A stretch of 64,000 bases of DNA. Origin: Pandoraea aquatica (GTDB lineage: Bacteria; Pseudomonadota; Gammaproteobacteria; Burkholderiales; Burkholderiaceae). The stretch is taken from assembly GCF_902459565.1 (NCBI RefSeq), contig NZ_CABPSN010000004.1, positions 186,001-250,000 of the forward strand. Direction: 5' to 3'. Shown in pieces: positions 62,047 through 64,000 of this stretch; the stretch's first letter is position 1, and each line of letters starts with the position of its first letter. Both the position numbers and the translations under genes were made by a program. A model generated the notes under the pieces. The model saw nothing but the letters and a program-made list of their open reading frames with translations. It ran no database searches and was not told the DNA's origin.

Positions 62047-63144
62047 GTGCCTGTGCGCGCCATCTTCTTCGGTGGTGGAACCCCGAGCTTGCTTTCACCC
62101 GATCAGATCCGGCGCATCGGCGAGCGTATTCGATATCACTTCGATTTATCACAAGTTGAGGAATACTCGTTTGAAATCGAGGTCAAGAGCTTGACGCCGG
62201 AAAAGGCCGAAGCCATGCGGGAAGCGGGTGTTACGCACCCGCGCTTCGGCTTGCAAACCTTTCAATCGGAATGGCGAGCGATGTTTGACTTGACGGCAAC
62301 GCTTGAGCAAGTCCACGCTGCAACGTAATGTCTCAAGTCCAACTTTTCCCGACAATCGTTCGATTTGCTCTACGGGATGAGTGGCTCTGACGAATCCATG
62401 CTGTTGAGCGATCTGGAGCAAGCGGTCGCGTTGGGCACGTCCAATATCGATGTTTACCCGATCGACAACGTGATGACGCAGGTTACGCTTCATCGCAAAC
62501 TCGCCGAAGCCGGGTATCTGCCGACATCGGCCTCACGAAAGTTTTCTATGCGCGTGCTGGCCGACGAATTCCTGAGACATGCGGGATTCGCTCCACACAA
62601 TGGCCACGGCTATGTTCGTGGCACATGTTCGCGTGATACGGTCATCAGCGACCAATACTCGTTCGTCTATCACGAGCATGTTTATGGCTATGACGATTGC
62701 GATCTGATGGGTTTCGGTGTCAACGCTGTCAGTGCGACGTTTGGACACTTCATGACAAATACGCATTCCAGGTCGATGTATCACGAGGTCCTCGCTCGCG
62801 GCGATCTTCCTGTCGTCATCGGTGAACACGACACAACGCTTGATCATGCGCGTCCGATTATCTTGCGATTGCCCTATCACGGCACTATCGAAAAGCAGCG
62901 TGTGGACTTCGCGCGCGTCCCCGAGGACGTCGTTGAACGATTGCACGGTCTGATCCAAGCCGGGTTCGTTCGGGAGTCGGCTCGTACCTACGATCTGACA
63001 CGTCTGGGCTGGCACTGGTACGTCAACATGATGGTGTACCTTATGCCCAAACGCGAGCGCGCCGTGTTGAATCGCCTCGTGGTGAGCCAACTGGCACCGG
63101 GGGAGCGCGCTATGGACATCAGCGAACTCCGCTTTCGGCATTGA
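62047..63144 (+). pseudogene. Decayed HemN-like radical SAM protein gene
   Basis: One reading frame covers most of a coproporphyrinogen-III-oxidase-like radical SAM protein: VRAIFFGGGTPSLLSPDQIRRIGERI at the front (62053 on), FDLTATLEQVHAAT, then, after TAA at 62326-62328, FDLLYGMSGSDESMLLSDLEQAVALG and a HemN_C-type end (TYDLTRLGWHWYVNMMVYLM...). Both halves are in the same frame, so the stop is a single nonsense change. The region before GGGTPS that should carry C-x3-C-x2-C is missing and is closed by a TGA at 62038. The gene is therefore 5' truncated and interrupted, and cannot be an active radical SAM enzyme as read. Confidence 0.8.
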
Positions 63145-63150
63145 CGGCGT

Positions 63151-64000
63151 ATGTCTCTCTCCCTGATCGCATTCGTTCGCGATGAACCCCTGTTCGCCAG
63201 AGTCCTGCTAGCCGATTTGATTTCCAAAACCGGGGACGGAGCGCACGAACTCGCCTTCGTGCTATTGGCGCTCGCCGTGACAAACGGCGATTTGCATTCG
63301 GTCGGGTGGATCTATTTTCTGCGCTTTCTCCCGTATCTCATAGCGGGTCCATTGGGAGGGCGACTTGCGGATACAAGAGATGCACGGCGGGTCATGCTCT
63401 TCTGCGATACGGCACGAGGGGGGGTAACCGTGGCCCTTGCCGTCGCCGTTGGTCTTAACGCCCTGACGCCTTGGGGGCTCGCGGCAGCCGGATGCGTCAT
63501 GACAACCTTCAGGACGCTATTCCAACCAGCCTTTCAAGCGAGCGTCCCCCGATTGGTAGACGCCGAACGTCTGGTCTTCGCCAACGGCATGACGCAGATA
63601 TCTATCGAAGTGGGGGGCGCGATTGGACCTGCGCTTGCCGGCGTGTTGCTTTGGGCGGGGTCGTTGACGTGGGTCATCGCTTTCGACGCGCTCACATACG
63701 GCGTCGCCTGGTGGATCCTGATGAGCATTCGGCCAGAGGCACGCGGTGCCTTTGTGCCAGCACCCGAGAGTGCCGGTACGGCCGACCAGCCGACGTCGCA
63801 TTGGGTCGCGCGAGTGCAGCGCGCTTGGGTGATGTGGTGGCAGGCATGTCGCGAAATCGGTGTAAGCCCGCCGCTCTTCAGCGCGATTGTGATGTCGTCG
63901 ATTTGCATTCTCTTCGTCGGCGCAGCGCTTAGAGTGATGATTCCTGCATGGGCCTTGGAAGTGGGTGGGTCCGAAAGTACGGCCGCATTGGTGGCAAGCC
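63151..64000 (+). CDS. MFS exporter, N-terminal part, runs off window
   Basis: The frame starts at the ATG 63151, 6 bases after the radical SAM stop, and is open to the window end (283 codons). The N-terminal half of an MFS protein is visible: DEPLFARVLLADLISKTGDGAHELAFVLLAL, loop 2-3 motif GPLGGRLADTRDARRVML, FRTLFQPAFQASVPRLVDAERLVFANG and IGPALAGVLLW. These last motifs mark the MFS_3/enterobactin-exporter (EntS)-like group. It appears intact although the gene before it is broken. A role in exporting a metabolite made by neighbouring genes beyond the window is possible. Confidence 0.82.
   Translation, partial: MSLSLIAFVRDEPLFARVLLADLISKTGDGAHELAFVLLALAVTNGDLHSVGWIYFLRFLPYLIAGPLGGRLADTRDARRVMLFCDTARGGVTVALAVAVGLNALTPWGLAAAGCVMTTFRTLFQPAFQASVPRLVDAERLVFANGMTQISIEVGGAIGPALAGVLLWAGSLTWVIAFDALTYGVAWWILMSIRPEARGAFVPAPESAGTADQPTSHWVARVQRAWVMWWQACREIGVSPPLFSAIVMSSICILFVGAALRVMIPAWALEVGGSESTAALVAS

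Noticed and set aside
1-64000. CRISPR array, insertion sequence, integrase, tRNA or rRNA
   Set aside because: None was recognised on either strand; apart from the tmRNA no structural RNA signature was found.

Overview
The window looks like chromosomal DNA of a Burkholderiaceae beta-proteobacterium, most likely Pandoraea or a close relative. This is inferred from the high GC content, the conserved rpsP-rimM-trmD-rplS / nudix / cobD-like / rsgA / M48 / orn block, the tmRNA with tag ANDETFALAA, and a typical Burkholderia-type porin and liv operon. No CRISPR array, insertion sequence, tRNA or rRNA was recognised.

Layout. 0-8.9 kb: mixed housekeeping and accessory genes (SRPBCC protein, GcvR-like double-ACT regulator, phosphoribosyltransferase, TSUP permease, PAP2 phosphatase, an Mrr-like protein, DUF2501, a PaiB-type regulator, a secreted DNA/RNA nuclease). 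8.9-10.7 kb: an unusual stretch with two paralogous 55-61 aa single-TM proteins, a secreted 118 aa protein and a cluster of TGTCGCA/TGCGACA dyads. 10.9-20.0 kb: an M20 peptidase, then a probable catabolic regulon. In that regulon one minus-strand operon encodes an MFS transporter, a class 1B dihydroorotate dehydrogenase (PyrK-type and PyrD-type subunits) and an N-carbamoyl-amino-acid-type hydrolase. A 107 aa protein and a porin lie upstream, and a divergent XRE regulator starts beyond them. Three copies of a 16-bp GTCTA-N6-TAGAC dyad lie in the control regions. I read this as an orotate/dihydroorotate or related cyclic-ureide utilisation system; it is the best candidate here for an undescribed pathway. 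20.2-21.9 kb: a 573 aa protein of unknown type, possibly a secreted effector. 22.3-26.2 kb: a three-subunit membrane-bound gluconate-2-dehydrogenase-type complex.

26.3-31.2 kb: an MFS transporter, a LysR/LysE divergent pair and a secreted choloylglycine-hydrolase-family enzyme. 31.3-31.7 kb: tmRNA (minus strand). 31.7-37.3 kb: a large DUF748 envelope protein, then ubiG-gph. 37.5-40.7 kb: alanine catabolism (ald, dadA) with a divergent Lrp-type regulator. 40.7-45.6 kb: a radical SAM gene preceded by an excellent LexA box, a DUF2520 oxidoreductase, a TM2 protein, a META/DUF4377 lipoprotein and a PQQ-type sugar dehydrogenase. 45.8-56.0 kb: translation and ribosome-assembly genes plus orn, mog, darP and pmbA. 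56.2-60.9 kb: a complete branched-chain amino acid ABC transporter (livKHMGF) with a striking leader palindrome and a livK-livH intercistronic hairpin.

60.9-64 kb: visibly lower GC and accessory in character: a PAS-LuxR regulator, a possible 46 aa peptide ORF, a decayed HemN-like radical SAM gene (5' truncated, one in-frame stop) and the start of an MFS exporter that runs off the window. All functional calls are from reading the sequence; no database search was run.
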